DNA from: Streptomyces netropsis
GTDB lineage: Bacteria; Actinomycetota; Actinomycetes; Streptomycetales; Streptomycetaceae
DNA length: 64,000 nucleotides
Assembly (NCBI RefSeq): GCF_014203545.1
Contig: NZ_JACHJG010000007.1
Coordinates: forward strand, 175,391-239,390
Direction: 5' to 3'
The notes under the pieces: model-generated
What the model saw: only the letters and a program-made list of their open reading frames with translations
What the model was told of the DNA's origin: nothing
The model's database searches: none
Translations under genes and position numbers: made by a program
In this document: positions 35,497 through 43,547 of the stretch, piece by piece
Position numbering within the stretch: the first letter of the stretch is position 1
How the letters are laid out: the number at the start of each line of letters is the position of its first letter

Positions 35497-36650
35497 CGCT
35501 GCGTTCCTTCCTGGTGGCCGGGGGAGAGCTCCTCGGCGGCGGCCAGCTCGGCCCGCAGCCGGTCGGCCTGCTCGCGCAGTTGGACGGTCTGCTCGGCGTA
35601 AACATGGGTGAAGAGATCCATCGGGTCGAGCACGGGGTCCTGGTTCATCCGCTCGCGCAGGTCGGCGGCCATCCGCTCGGCAGCCTGCCGCTCGGCCTCC
35701 ATACCGGCCTCGTCCAGCAGCTTCCTGCCGGTCAACTCGCGCTCCAGCAACACGATCGGGTCGTGGGCGCGCCACATCTCGACCTCGGTGTCGGTGCGGT
35801 AGCGCGTGGCGTCGTCCGCGTTGGTGTGGGCTTCGATGCGGTAGGTGACGGCCTCGACGAGGGTGGGGCCGCCACCACTGCGGGCACGCCGCATCGCCTC
35901 GGACAGGACCTGGTGGACGGCTGCCGCGTCATTGCCGTCCACCAGACGGCCGGGCATGCCGTAGCCGACGGCCTTGTGGGCGAGGGAGGGGGCGGCGGTC
36001 TGCTTCGCCAGTGGCACGGAGATCGCGAAGCCGTTGTTCTGCACGAGGAAGACGACCGGCGCCTGCCAGACCGCGGCGAAGTTGAGCGCCTCGTGGAAAT
36101 CGCCCTCGCTGGTGCCCCCGTCGCCGACCATGGCGAGCGCGACGACGTCGTCCCCCTTCAGGCGCGCGGCGTGCGCGAGGCCGACCGCGTGCGGGAGTTG
36201 GGTGGCCAGCGGGGTGCACAGGGGGGCCACGCGGTGCTCGTGCGGGTCGTAGCCGGTGTGCCAGTCACCGCGCAGCAGCGTGAGCGCCTGGACGGGGTCC
36301 AGGCCGCGGGCGACGGCGGCGAGCGTGTCGCGGTAGCTGGGAAAGAGCCAGTCCTGCTCCTGCAGGACGAGCGCGGCGGCGACCTCGCAGGCCTCCTGAC
36401 CGGTGGAGGAGGGATACACGGCCAGCCTGCCCTGCCGGGTCAGCGCGGTGGCCTGGGTGTTGTAGCGGCGGCCGCGCACGAGCTGCCCGTACAGCCGCCG
36501 CAGCAGCTCCGGGTCCAGGTCCGCGGCGGCGTCGGTGCCCAGCAGGCGGAACGGCTCCGGGTCGGGCAGCAGCGGTGTGGGGTCGGTGCGGGGCTGCCAG
36601 GCGGGGGGCGGTGTGGGCCGGTACGAGCCGGGCTGCTCCAGGACCGTCAT
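35493..36650 (-). CDS. bkdA: 2-oxoacid dehydrogenase E1 alpha subunit, operon 2
   Basis: The product is 385 aa. The thiamine diphosphate motif GDGGTSEGDFHEALNFAAVWQAPVVFLVQNN is split around about residues 178-210, and the phosphorylation-loop-like YRIEAHTNADDATRYR is at about 270. The ATG at 36650 (MTVLEQPG) has GGAGG with 8-bp spacing. The GTG three codons upstream is less likely. As first gene of the operon, it lies 67 bp downstream (minus strand) of the palindrome at 36717-36730. The divergent Lrp/AsnC regulator is the expected amino-acid-responsive control. Confidence 0.92.
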   Translation of the reverse strand: MTVLEQPGSYRPTPPPAWQPRTDPTPLLPDPEPFRLLGTDAAADLDPELLRRLYGQLVRGRRYNTQATALTRQGRLAVYPSSTGQEACEVAAALVLQEQDWLFPSYRDTLAAVARGLDPVQALTLLRGDWHTGYDPHEHRVAPLCTPLATQLPHAVGLAHAARLKGDDVVALAMVGDGGTSEGDFHEALNFAAVWQAPVVFLVQNNGFAISVPLAKQTAAPSLAHKAVGYGMPGRLVDGNDAAAVHQVLSEAMRRARSGGGPTLVEAVTYRIEAHTNADDATRYRTDTEVEMWRAHDPIVLLERELTGRKLLDEAGMEAERQAAERMAADLRERMNQDPVLDPMDLFTHVYAEQTVQLREQADRLRAELAAAEELSPGHQEGTQR

Positions 36651-36716
36651 GACGAGCACCTCCTCAAGGACGAGCTTGACCGGAACGCGTTACCGAGGGA
36701 AACCCGCGCTCTCCCT

Positions 36717-36730
36717 ACCGATTGTTCGGT
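36717..36730. promoter_or_regulatory. PaaR-like TetR operator, site A (bkd operon 2 promoter)
   Basis: ACCGATTGTTCGGT matches the ACCGNNCGNNCGGT pattern with one change (CG to TG in the centre). Read toward the bkd operon it is ACCGAACAATCGGT followed by AGGGAG, closely like site C in front of paaA. It lies 67 bp from the bkd start and 117 bp from the Lrp gene. Confidence 0.65.
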
Positions 36731-36764
36731 CGTCGGCGCAATTTGGCTACAGGCGGCCCGAGCC

Positions 36765-36773
36765 TGTGGACAA
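36765..36773 (-). promoter_or_regulatory. DnaA-box-like element upstream of operator A
   Basis: On the minus strand it reads TTGTCCACAGGCTCG, 34 bp upstream of operator A in bkd orientation. It is shared with 39532-39540 and 44297-44305. A partner arm TCCACAG at 36781-36787 makes an inverted repeat with CTGTGGA at 36764-36770. Confidence 0.55.
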
Positions 36774-36846
36774 ACGGTTCTCCACAGCCTGAGATATGGA
36801 CAGGGCGTCCATGAAGGGGAGGCGGGACGGTATGCCGGAGGAACAG

Positions 36847-37326
36847 ATGGCCACGTCGGGAGCGAGGGCGCCCGCGCGCCCGCTCGACGACATCGACCGT
36901 TCCATCCTGTACATGCTCCAGTCCGACGGCCGCGCCTCGATCCGGTCGGTGGCCGAGCGGGTGCACGTCTCGCGCGCCAACGCTTACGCGCGCATCAACC
37001 GCCTCATCGACGACGGCGTCATACGCGGATTCAGCGCGCTGATCGACCAGGAGCGGGCCGGGCAGGGCGCGTCGGCGTACATCACGCTGAAGATCGTCCA
37101 GAATTCCTGGCGCACCGTGCGGGAAAAGCTCCACGCACTGCCCGGAGCCGCGCACATCGCCCTGGTCAGCGGGGATTTCGATGTGCTGCTACTCGTGCAC
37201 ACCAAGGACAACCGCGCCCTGCGCGAGCTGGTCCTGACCCGCATCCAGGCCATGGACGAGGTGCTGAGCACCCGCACGCTGCTGGTCTTCGAGGAGACCG
37301 ATCTCCAGGAGGGCGGGGGCGGCTAG
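36847..37326 (+). CDS. bkdR: Lrp/AsnC-family transcriptional regulator
   Basis: The product is 159 aa. The N-terminal AsnC HTH (about 14-65, LDDIDRSILYMLQSDGRASIRSVAERVHVSRANAYARINRL) precedes the RAM/AsnC effector domain (about 80-150, SAYITLKIVQNS ... ALVSGDFDVLLLVHTKDNRAL). Such regulators bind amino acids as octamers. It is divergent from bkd operon 2, the typical position of bkdR, and the symbol rests on that context. Three in-frame starts exist (36796, 36832, 36847). I take 36847 because GGAGG lies 5 bp upstream. The last residues are Gly-rich (EGGGG). Confidence 0.87.
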   Translation: MATSGARAPARPLDDIDRSILYMLQSDGRASIRSVAERVHVSRANAYARINRLIDDGVIRGFSALIDQERAGQGASAYITLKIVQNSWRTVREKLHALPGAAHIALVSGDFDVLLLVHTKDNRALRELVLTRIQAMDEVLSTRTLLVFEETDLQEGGGG

Positions 37327-37392
37327 CGCGGGCGCCGACCGGGGCCGTGGCAGTGGTGGGCCCGGCAGGGCCGGGCCACCGCCGTCGCGGCC

Positions 37393-37986
37393 TCAGCGGT
37401 ACGTGCGCAGCCCCGCGAAGGCCGTGGCGATCACGGCGTCGGCGACCTCGTCGCTCGTCGCGGCACCACCGCGCTCGGGGCGGTACCACTCCACCACGGA
37501 ATTGATCATTCCGAAGAGCAGCCGGGTCGCCAGCCGCACCTCCACGTCGGCCCGGAGATCACCGTCGGCCGCGGCCCGTTTGAGCAGCTCGGCGACCTCG
37601 TGGTCGAACTCGCGGCGCCGCTCCATGGCCCAGCGCTCGGTGTCCGTGTTGCCTCGGACGCGCAGCAGCAGCGTCACATACGGCAGCTCGCTCATCAGCA
37701 CTTCCACGGTGCGCCGGGTGACGTACTCCAGCCGGTCGATCGCCCGGCCCTCCTCGGCACCCGGCTCGCGGAGGACGGCGAAGAGCTCGTCCAGCGCGCG
37801 GCTTATCGCGAGCCGCAGCAGCTCCTCCTTGCCCTTGACGTGGTGGTAGATCGAAGACTTGGAGATGCCGGCCGCCTTGGAGAGATGCTCCATGGACGTG
37901 CCGTCGTAGCCCCGCTCGTTGAACACCTGGACGGCGACCGCGAGCAGCGATTCGGGCGTGTAGGTGTCGCGCTTGGCCATGGTCAT
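37393..37986 (-). CDS. paaR: TetR-family regulator of the phenylacetate locus (PaaR-like)
   Basis: The product is 197 aa. The TetR_N helix-turn-helix is at about 9-55 (YTPESLLAVAVQVFNERGYDGTSMEHLSKAAGISKSSIYHHVKGKEELL). An all-helical ligand domain follows with LPYVTLLLRVRGNTDTERWAMERRREFD. The ATG at 37986 is 2 bp after the paaH stop, so it is co-transcribed with paaH. By analogy with actinobacterial PaaR, it should be a repressor released by phenylacetyl-CoA, binding the ACCGNNCGNNCGGT sites found in front of paaN/paaH, paaA and bkd operon 2. The analogy is inferred and ligand specificity is not visible. Confidence 0.85.
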   Translation of the reverse strand: MTMAKRDTYTPESLLAVAVQVFNERGYDGTSMEHLSKAAGISKSSIYHHVKGKEELLRLAISRALDELFAVLREPGAEEGRAIDRLEYVTRRTVEVLMSELPYVTLLLRVRGNTDTERWAMERRREFDHEVAELLKRAAADGDLRADVEVRLATRLLFGMINSVVEWYRPERGGAATSDEVADAVIATAFAGLRTYR

Positions 37987-37988
37987 GA

Positions 37989-39509
37989 TTAGAGCAGGCT
38001 CTCTTCGACGGCCGCACGGCGGCGCAGGGGCTGACAGGCGGCGTAGCGACCGCCCGGGTAGTCGTCGTGCAGGCGGCGCAGCAACCGATCCGCCCAGATC
38101 GCACCCAGCTCGTCGCCCCACTCCAGGGGGCCGCGGGGGTAGTTCACGCCCTGCCGCATGGCGATGTCGACGTCCTCGGGGCTCGCCACGCCTCGGCCGA
38201 CCGCGTCGTGGGCGAGGTCGACGAGCATCGCGACGGTACGGGCGACGATCATGCCCGGCGCGTCACCGATGACGCTGACCTTCTTGCCGAGGGCCTGGAA
38301 CAGGCCGATCGCGGCCCGGACGTCCTCGGGGGAGGCGAGCTCGGAGGGCGCGAGGGCGATCCGGGTGCAGGTGCGGTAGTCGAGGGCCAGGTCGAAGAGG
38401 ATGCAGGGCCCGAGGACCTCCGTGGTGGCGGACTCACCGCTGGTCAGGGTGAGCTTCGCCCCGCCGGGCAGGGCGATGAACCCTTCGGACACGGAGGGCG
38501 TGCGGTCGCGTGCGATCTTGAGCCCCGCTTCTTCGACCATCTCGCGCAGGACGGCGGCGGGGCCGGGCAGCTGCGCGTGGAAACCGACCACGGCGGGCGC
38601 CGGACACGGCTCCGCCGTACGTGGCTCGGGCTTCTCCGCGCCCTCCCCGTAGGGGAACCACCCGTGCCCCGACTTCCGGCCGAGACTCCCCGCCTGCACG
38701 AGCCGTCGCTGCGCGAGCGAGGGCGTGAATTTCGGATCGTGGAAGAAGGCCTCGTAGACCGAACGGGTGACGGCTTCGTTCACATCCTGGCCGATGAGGT
38801 CGGTCAGCTCGAAGGGGCCCATGGCGAATCCGCCGCTCTCGCGCAGGACGGCGTCGATCGTCGCGGGGTCGGCGAAGCCCTCCTCGTGGACGCGGAAGGC
38901 CTCGGCGTAGAAGGGGCGGGCGAGGCGGTTGACGATGAACCCCGGGGTGTCGGCGCAGCGCACGGGCCGCTTCCCCCAGGCGGCCACCGTGGCGTACGCG
39001 CGGTCCGCCGCCGCCTCGTCCGTGGCGAAGCCGCGGACCACCTCCACCAGCGGCAGCAGCGGGGCGGGGTTGAAGAAGTGCAGGCCGACGAAACGGCCGG
39101 GCAGGCGCAGGGCACCGGCGATCGCGGTCACCGACAGGGAGGAGGTGTTGGTGGCGAGCAGGCAGTCGTCGGGAATGACCGATTCCAGGTCGGTGAACAG
39201 CTTCTGCTTGGCCTCGAGTTGCTCCACAATCGCCTCGATGACGAGCGAGGAGTCGGCGAGTTCGTCCACCCGTGTCGCCGGGCTCAGCCGGGCGCGGGCC
39301 GCGTCGCGGTCGGCCGCCGCGAGCCTGCCCTTCTCCACCAGACGGTCGAGACGTGCGGTGATGCTCCGGGCGGCCTCGGCGGCGCGGCCGGGCACGGCGT
39401 CGTACAGCCGCACCGGGTGGCCGGCGACCAGGGCGACCTGGGCGATTCCCTGGCCCATGGTGCCGGTGCCGACGACGGCGACGGCGTGGTCCGGCTCGAT
39501 TGCGGTCAT
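37989..39509 (-). CDS. paaH: 3-hydroxyacyl-CoA dehydrogenase PaaH
   Basis: The product is 506 aa. The Rossmann NAD site VAVVGTGTMGQGIAQVALVAGH (about 10-30) and 3HCDH_N domain carry the catalytic His-Glu region (GLHFFNPAPLLPLVEVV, about 145-161). Two 3HCDH_C domains follow (GFIVNRLARPFYAEAF near 200, then GMIVARTVAMLVDLAHDAV near 430), as in PaaH. It oxidises 3-hydroxyadipyl-CoA in the phenylacetate pathway. The ATG at 39509 has GGGGAGG upstream. It is the first gene of a paaH-paaR unit, divergent from paaN across a 186-bp promoter region containing site B. Confidence 0.9.
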   Translation of the reverse strand: MTAIEPDHAVAVVGTGTMGQGIAQVALVAGHPVRLYDAVPGRAAEAARSITARLDRLVEKGRLAAADRDAARARLSPATRVDELADSSLVIEAIVEQLEAKQKLFTDLESVIPDDCLLATNTSSLSVTAIAGALRLPGRFVGLHFFNPAPLLPLVEVVRGFATDEAAADRAYATVAAWGKRPVRCADTPGFIVNRLARPFYAEAFRVHEEGFADPATIDAVLRESGGFAMGPFELTDLIGQDVNEAVTRSVYEAFFHDPKFTPSLAQRRLVQAGSLGRKSGHGWFPYGEGAEKPEPRTAEPCPAPAVVGFHAQLPGPAAVLREMVEEAGLKIARDRTPSVSEGFIALPGGAKLTLTSGESATTEVLGPCILFDLALDYRTCTRIALAPSELASPEDVRAAIGLFQALGKKVSVIGDAPGMIVARTVAMLVDLAHDAVGRGVASPEDVDIAMRQGVNYPRGPLEWGDELGAIWADRLLRRLHDDYPGGRYAACQPLRRRAAVEESLL

Positions 39510-39531
39510 GTCGGTGATCCTCCCCGATGAG

Positions 39532-39540
39532 TTGTCCACA
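39532..39540 (+). promoter_or_regulatory. DnaA-box-like element upstream of operator B
   Basis: TTGTCCACA, in the context GAGTTGTCCACAGCTTCG, lies 24 bp upstream of operator B and points toward paaN. It is an exact match to the Streptomyces DnaA-box consensus, but it is isolated and more likely a promoter element shared with 36765 and 44297. Confidence 0.55.
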
Positions 39541-39564
39541 GCTTCGCCGGGCCCCCTTGTCCCG

Positions 39565-39578
39565 ACCGATCGTTCGGT
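39565..39578. promoter_or_regulatory. PaaR-like TetR operator, site B (paaH / paaN divergent promoters)
   Basis: ACCGATCGTTCGGT is a nearly perfect palindrome. The surrounding 18 nt CCGACCGATCGTTCGGTT recur exactly (inverted) at site C. It fills the spacer between TTGTCC (39557-39562) and TACTGT (39579-39584), which read as -35 and -10 of paaN. Bound repressor would therefore block RNA polymerase directly. Confidence 0.75.
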
Positions 39579-39695
39579 TACTGTATCTACCGGGGGGTGT
39601 TCATGGGCCCCCGAAGTCTTCGCCCGACCTTGTTTCCGAAGTTGCCCGAAGCCTGTCGCCTCTCCGAGCCCAGCTCGACAAGGAGTTGGTCAGCC

Positions 39696-41399
39696 GTGAC
39701 CGCCGGATCCACCACCGCCCAGTTGATCGAGAAGCACCGCCCCACTCTCGACCAGGCCCTGGACGCCATCCGCACGCGTGCCTATTGGTCGCCCTACCCC
39801 GAGCACCCGAAGGCGTACGGGGCGGAGGGCGCCGTGCCCGACAGCCTGAGCGCGGCCGAGGGCCTGGCGGCCTTCGAGGCGCTGTGCGGCGAGCGCTTCG
39901 AGCTCGACCAGCCGGGGGCGGACGGGTGGACGGGCGCCGAAGTCTCCCCGTACGGACCGGAGCTGGGCGTCGAGTATCCGCATCCGGACGTCGAGCGGCT
40001 GCTGCCGGCCATGCGCGCGGCCATGCCCGAGTGGCGCGAGGCGGGCCCGGAGGCCCGGGCCGCGGTCTGTCTGGAGATCCTGGCGCGGATCAACGCCCGT
40101 ACGCACGAATTCGCGCACGCGGTCATGCACACCAGCGGCCAGGCGTTCATGATGGCGTTCCAGGCCGGTGGGCCGCACGCGCAGGACCGTGGCCTGGAGG
40201 CCGTCGCGTACGCCTACGCGGAGCAGGTCCGTACGCCGGGCGCGGCCGAGTGGTCCAAGCCGCAGGGCAAGCGGGACCCCCTGGCGCTGAGCAAGCAGTT
40301 CACCGCCGTACCGCGCGGTGTCTCGCTGCTCATCGGCTGCAACACCTTCCCCACCTGGAACGGCTACCCCGGTCTGTTCGCCTCCCTCGCCACCGGCAAC
40401 GCGGTCCTGGTCAAGCCGCACCCGCGCGCGGTGCTGCCGCTGGCCCTGACCGTGCGGATCGCCCGCGAGGTGCTGCGCGGCGCGGGGTTCTCCCCCGATC
40501 TGGTCACGCTGGCCGCCGAGCGGGACGGCGAGGGGATCGCCAAGGCGCTGGCCACCCGCCCGGAGATCCGCATCATCGACTACACCGGCTCCACCGCCTT
40601 CGGCGACTGGCTGGAGGCCAACGCCCGCCAGGCGCAGGTCTTCACGGAGAAGGCCGGGGTCAACACCGTCGTCATCGACTCCACCGACGACTACAAGGGC
40701 CTGCTGAGCAACCTCGCCTTCTCCCTGTCCCTCTACAGCGGCCAGATGTGCACCACCCCGCAGAACTTCCTCATCCCGCGCGAGGGCATCACCACCGATG
40801 CCGGACCCAAGTCCTACGACGAGCTGGTCACCGATCTGGCGGGCGCGGTCGAGGGCCTGCTCGGTGATGACGCCCGGGCGAACGCCCTGCTGGGCGCCAT
40901 CGTGAACGACCAGGTCAAGGAGCGCATCGGGGCTGCCGCGCAGCTCGGCGAGGTCGCCCTCGCCTCCCGCTCGGTGACCAACCCGGACTTCCCCGGGGCC
41001 ACGGTCCGTACGCCGGTGATCGTGAAGCTGGACGGCGCCAAGCCCGACGCCGAGGCGGCCTATCTGTCGGAGTGCTTCGGCCCGGTGTCGTTCGCCGTGG
41101 CCGTGGACTCGGCCCAGGAGGCGGTGGAGCTGCTGCGGCGGACCATCAGGGAGAAGGGCGCGATGACCGTCGGCGCGTACACCACCTCGCCGGAGGTCGA
41201 GCGGCTGATCGAGGAGGCCTGCCTGGAGGAGTGCGCCCAGCTCTCCCTGAACCTCACCGGTGGGGTGTACGTCAACCAGACGGCCGCCTTCTCCGACTTC
41301 CACGGCTCGGGCGGCAACCCCGCGGCCAACGCGGTGCTGTGCGACAGCGCCTTCGTCGCGACGCGCTTCCGCACGGTCGAGGTGCGCCGCCCGTCGTAG
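39696..41399 (+). CDS. paaN: PaaN-type aldehyde dehydrogenase of phenylacetate degradation
   Basis: The product is 567 aa. It has an aldehyde-dehydrogenase fold with the catalytic Cys352 in SLYSGQMCTTPQNF, the cofactor stretch TGSTAFGDWLEANAR (about 305-320) and the C-terminal EECLNLTGG-like region (CAQLSLNLTGGVYVNQ). It matches the 'phenylacetic acid degradation protein PaaN' family, which lacks the C-terminal MaoC hydratase domain of E. coli PaaZ. The hydratase for ring opening must be elsewhere. The GTG at 39696 is preferred (AGGAG 10 bp upstream), and a longer frame from 39597 lacks support. It probably acts on the oxepin-CoA ring-opening aldehyde, by family inference. Confidence 0.87.
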   Translation: MTAGSTTAQLIEKHRPTLDQALDAIRTRAYWSPYPEHPKAYGAEGAVPDSLSAAEGLAAFEALCGERFELDQPGADGWTGAEVSPYGPELGVEYPHPDVERLLPAMRAAMPEWREAGPEARAAVCLEILARINARTHEFAHAVMHTSGQAFMMAFQAGGPHAQDRGLEAVAYAYAEQVRTPGAAEWSKPQGKRDPLALSKQFTAVPRGVSLLIGCNTFPTWNGYPGLFASLATGNAVLVKPHPRAVLPLALTVRIAREVLRGAGFSPDLVTLAAERDGEGIAKALATRPEIRIIDYTGSTAFGDWLEANARQAQVFTEKAGVNTVVIDSTDDYKGLLSNLAFSLSLYSGQMCTTPQNFLIPREGITTDAGPKSYDELVTDLAGAVEGLLGDDARANALLGAIVNDQVKERIGAAAQLGEVALASRSVTNPDFPGATVRTPVIVKLDGAKPDAEAAYLSECFGPVSFAVAVDSAQEAVELLRRTIREKGAMTVGAYTTSPEVERLIEEACLEECAQLSLNLTGGVYVNQTAAFSDFHGSGGNPAANAVLCDSAFVATRFRTVEVRRPS

Positions 41400-41421
41400 C
41401 CTCCCGCCGTGGCCGGCGGAT

Positions 41422-42189
41422 TCAGGGCCGCTGGGCCGGGTCCGGCCCTCCCCAGTGGAAGAGCGCCATGGCGACGCTGGTCGCGAGGTTGTAGCTGGAG
41501 ACCTGTGGCCGCATGGGGAGGGCGACCAGCCGGGTCGCCCGCTCCCGCAGCTCGGGGGAGATCCCGTGCCGTTCGGAGCCGAAGGCGATCAGCGCGTCGT
41601 CCGGCAGGGGGATGGACCTGATGTCGTCCCCCTCCGGGTCCAGCGCGTACAGCGGGCCGGGCGGCAGTTCGGGGAGCGGCAGCCGTTCCACGGCAGTGGC
41701 GTAGTGCAGGCCCGCGCCCGCCCGTACGGCGTTCGGGTGCCAGGGGTCGATGTCGCCGGTGGTGACCACGCCCGTGGCCCCGAACCCGGCGGCGAGCCGG
41801 ATCACGGCTCCGACGTTCCCGAGGTTGCGGGGGTTGTCGAGGACGACGACCGGTGCCTGTCGGGGAGCCCGCGACATGGTGTCCAGGTTCGCCCGGCGGT
41901 CGGGCCTGACCGCCAGCGCGGCCACCTGGGTGGGGTGGACCCTGGGCAGCAGCTCCCGCAGGGTCCGCGCCGGGATCTCGACCAGGCGCTCGTCGAGCAC
42001 GTCGGTCAGGTCGTCGGCCAGCTCGGCCGCGAGCTCCAGGGCGGATTTCTTGTCGGCGGTGACCGCCACCCGCACGTCGGCGCCGAAGCGCAGGGCGTGC
42101 TTCAGGGCGTGGAAGCCGTCGAGCAGCACGGCGTCGCCGGTCGCCTCGCCCCAGAGCCGCAGGGCGTTTCCGGCCTCGTCCTCGATCAT
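41422..42189 (-). CDS. TrmH/SpoU-family RNA 2'-O-methyltransferase
   Basis: The product is 255 aa. An N-terminal substrate-binding part is followed by the SPOUT knot domain (about 112-250). Its three motifs are visible: DNPRNLGNVGAVIRLAAGFG (motif 1, with the catalytic Asn-x4-Gly-x3-Arg), ALIAFGSERHGIS (motif 2) and ALPMRPQVSSYNLATSVAMALFHW (motif 3). It methylates rRNA or tRNA ribose using AdoMet, and the target site is unknown. It is convergent with paaN (only 22 bp between stops). It belongs to an unrelated minus-strand group that interrupts the phenylacetate genes. Confidence 0.9.
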   Translation of the reverse strand: MIEDEAGNALRLWGEATGDAVLLDGFHALKHALRFGADVRVAVTADKKSALELAAELADDLTDVLDERLVEIPARTLRELLPRVHPTQVAALAVRPDRRANLDTMSRAPRQAPVVVLDNPRNLGNVGAVIRLAAGFGATGVVTTGDIDPWHPNAVRAGAGLHYATAVERLPLPELPPGPLYALDPEGDDIRSIPLPDDALIAFGSERHGISPELRERATRLVALPMRPQVSSYNLATSVAMALFHWGGPDPAQRP

Positions 42190-42230
42190 GCCCTCAGCCT
42201 ACGGGCCGGATTCCGCCCGGTGCCCCTGGC

Positions 42231-43547
42231 TCAGCCCACCAGCGTGCGGGAGCCGGCCGCCCCCTCCTCGCTCTCCCGTGGGGCCGGGACAGCGCCCCTG
42301 GGGGCGAGGGGCAGCCGGTCGCGGGCACGGCCGGCGAGGACTGCCAGGCGGCGCAGGAAGGAGGTGGGCAGGAAGACCGCGTCCGCGACGATCATCGCGA
42401 GGGAGAAGAACGGGAGGCCGAGGGTGACGGCGATGCCGAGGTGTTCGGCCATCATCACGGCGAGCAGGACGTTCTTCACCCGCCGGTTCAGCAGGGTGAA
42501 GGGGAAGGCGACCTGCACGGCCACGGTGCCGTAGCTGAGGAGCAGGACGACGGTCCCGCTGCTCGCGAGCGCGTGGGACAGCGCGGGCCAGGGCGAGAAG
42601 TAGTCGATGTGCATCGGGTAGAAGAGCGCGGTGCCGTCCTGCCAGCGCGAGCCCTGGATCTTGTACCAGCCCGCCGTGGCGTAGATCAGACAGACCTCCA
42701 CCATGATCACGAGCAGGGCGCCGTTGTGCGCCAGATTCGCGAAGGCGTCCAGGACGGTGCGCGGCTCCCCCGGAGCATGGCGCCGCACGAACCACCACAG
42801 TCCCTGGGCGGCCCACAGGCCCCACAGGACCGTGGCCCACCCGATGCCCGGCACCGGGCCGTCGGCCGTCCACTCCAGCCGGGTGTCGCCGACCGTCTGG
42901 GCGACGACGAGGGCGAGGCCGCAGAGCGTCCAGAGCACGATGCCGGTCACATCCCGGTCGCCCTCCCCGGCCCCGGCGCCCGTCTCCCGGCGGGCGGCGC
43001 GGCGCGCGTCGAGGGACCACACCCGCCCGCAGCGGGTGAAGACCATGTACAGGGCCATCAGGTGCAGGACGTTGTCGCCGCCGTCCCCGACGAAGATGCT
43101 GCGGTTCTGGAGCGACAGCACCCCGATCATGGCGAGGACCGACATGGTCCGGGTACGCCAGCCGAGCATCAGCAGGGCACTGGAGACGATCGCCAGGACG
43201 TAGACGGCCTCGAACCAGACGCCGCTGTCGGACCACATCAGGGCGGTGAAGGCGCGGTTGTCGTCGGTCAGCCGGCGGGCCATGTCCCAGCTCCACGGGC
43301 CGTCGGGCCCGTACAGCTCGTGGCGGTTGGGCCACTCGCGGAGCAGGAAGAACAGCCAGGTGAAGGAGAGGCCGATCCGCATCACGGCCGTCTGGTAGGT
43401 GCCGAGGGAAGAGCCGGTGACGCGGGTGACGCCGCGGGCGAGCGCGCTGTCGACGCGGGCTGCGAGCCCGCCGCCGGCCGTCGCGTCCGGGCGGACAGGC
43501 GCATCCGTGCTCTGGCCGGCCGCGTCCGTGTTCTGGGGGAAGCTCAC
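42231..43547 (-). CDS. HTTM-domain membrane protein (gamma-carboxylase-like)
   Basis: The product is 438 aa with about eight to nine hydrophobic helices, for example LLVIMVEVCLIYATAGWYKIQGSRWQDGTALFYP (about 285-318). This is the hallmark loop of the HTTM (horizontally transferred transmembrane, vitamin K-dependent carboxylase-like) family. The key carboxylase Lys is not certain from the sequence. Also seen are SLQNRSIFVGDGGDNVLHLMALYMVF (about 145-170) and a Pro/Glu-rich cytosolic tail. The GTG start at 43547 overlaps the upstream DUF5819 stop (GTGA). Function in bacteria is unresolved; a vitamin K/quinone-linked reaction is the family-level guess. Confidence 0.87.
   Translation of the reverse strand: MSFPQNTDAAGQSTDAPVRPDATAGGGLAARVDSALARGVTRVTGSSLGTYQTAVMRIGLSFTWLFFLLREWPNRHELYGPDGPWSWDMARRLTDDNRAFTALMWSDSGVWFEAVYVLAIVSSALLMLGWRTRTMSVLAMIGVLSLQNRSIFVGDGGDNVLHLMALYMVFTRCGRVWSLDARRAARRETGAGAGEGDRDVTGIVLWTLCGLALVVAQTVGDTRLEWTADGPVPGIGWATVLWGLWAAQGLWWFVRRHAPGEPRTVLDAFANLAHNGALLVIMVEVCLIYATAGWYKIQGSRWQDGTALFYPMHIDYFSPWPALSHALASSGTVVLLLSYGTVAVQVAFPFTLLNRRVKNVLLAVMMAEHLGIAVTLGLPFFSLAMIVADAVFLPTSFLRRLAVLAGRARDRLPLAPRGAVPAPRESEEGAAGSRTLVG

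Noticed and set aside
39597..39695. N-terminal extension of PaaN from the ATG at 39597
   Set aside because: No ribosome site, sequence unlike the family N-terminus, and it would sit almost on top of the inferred transcription start. The GTG at 39696 is preferred.
40314..40326. Possible fourth PaaR-like site (ACCGCGCGGT) inside paaN
   Set aside because: It lies in coding sequence and lacks the two-base spacers of ACCGNNCGNNCGGT; explained by codon use.
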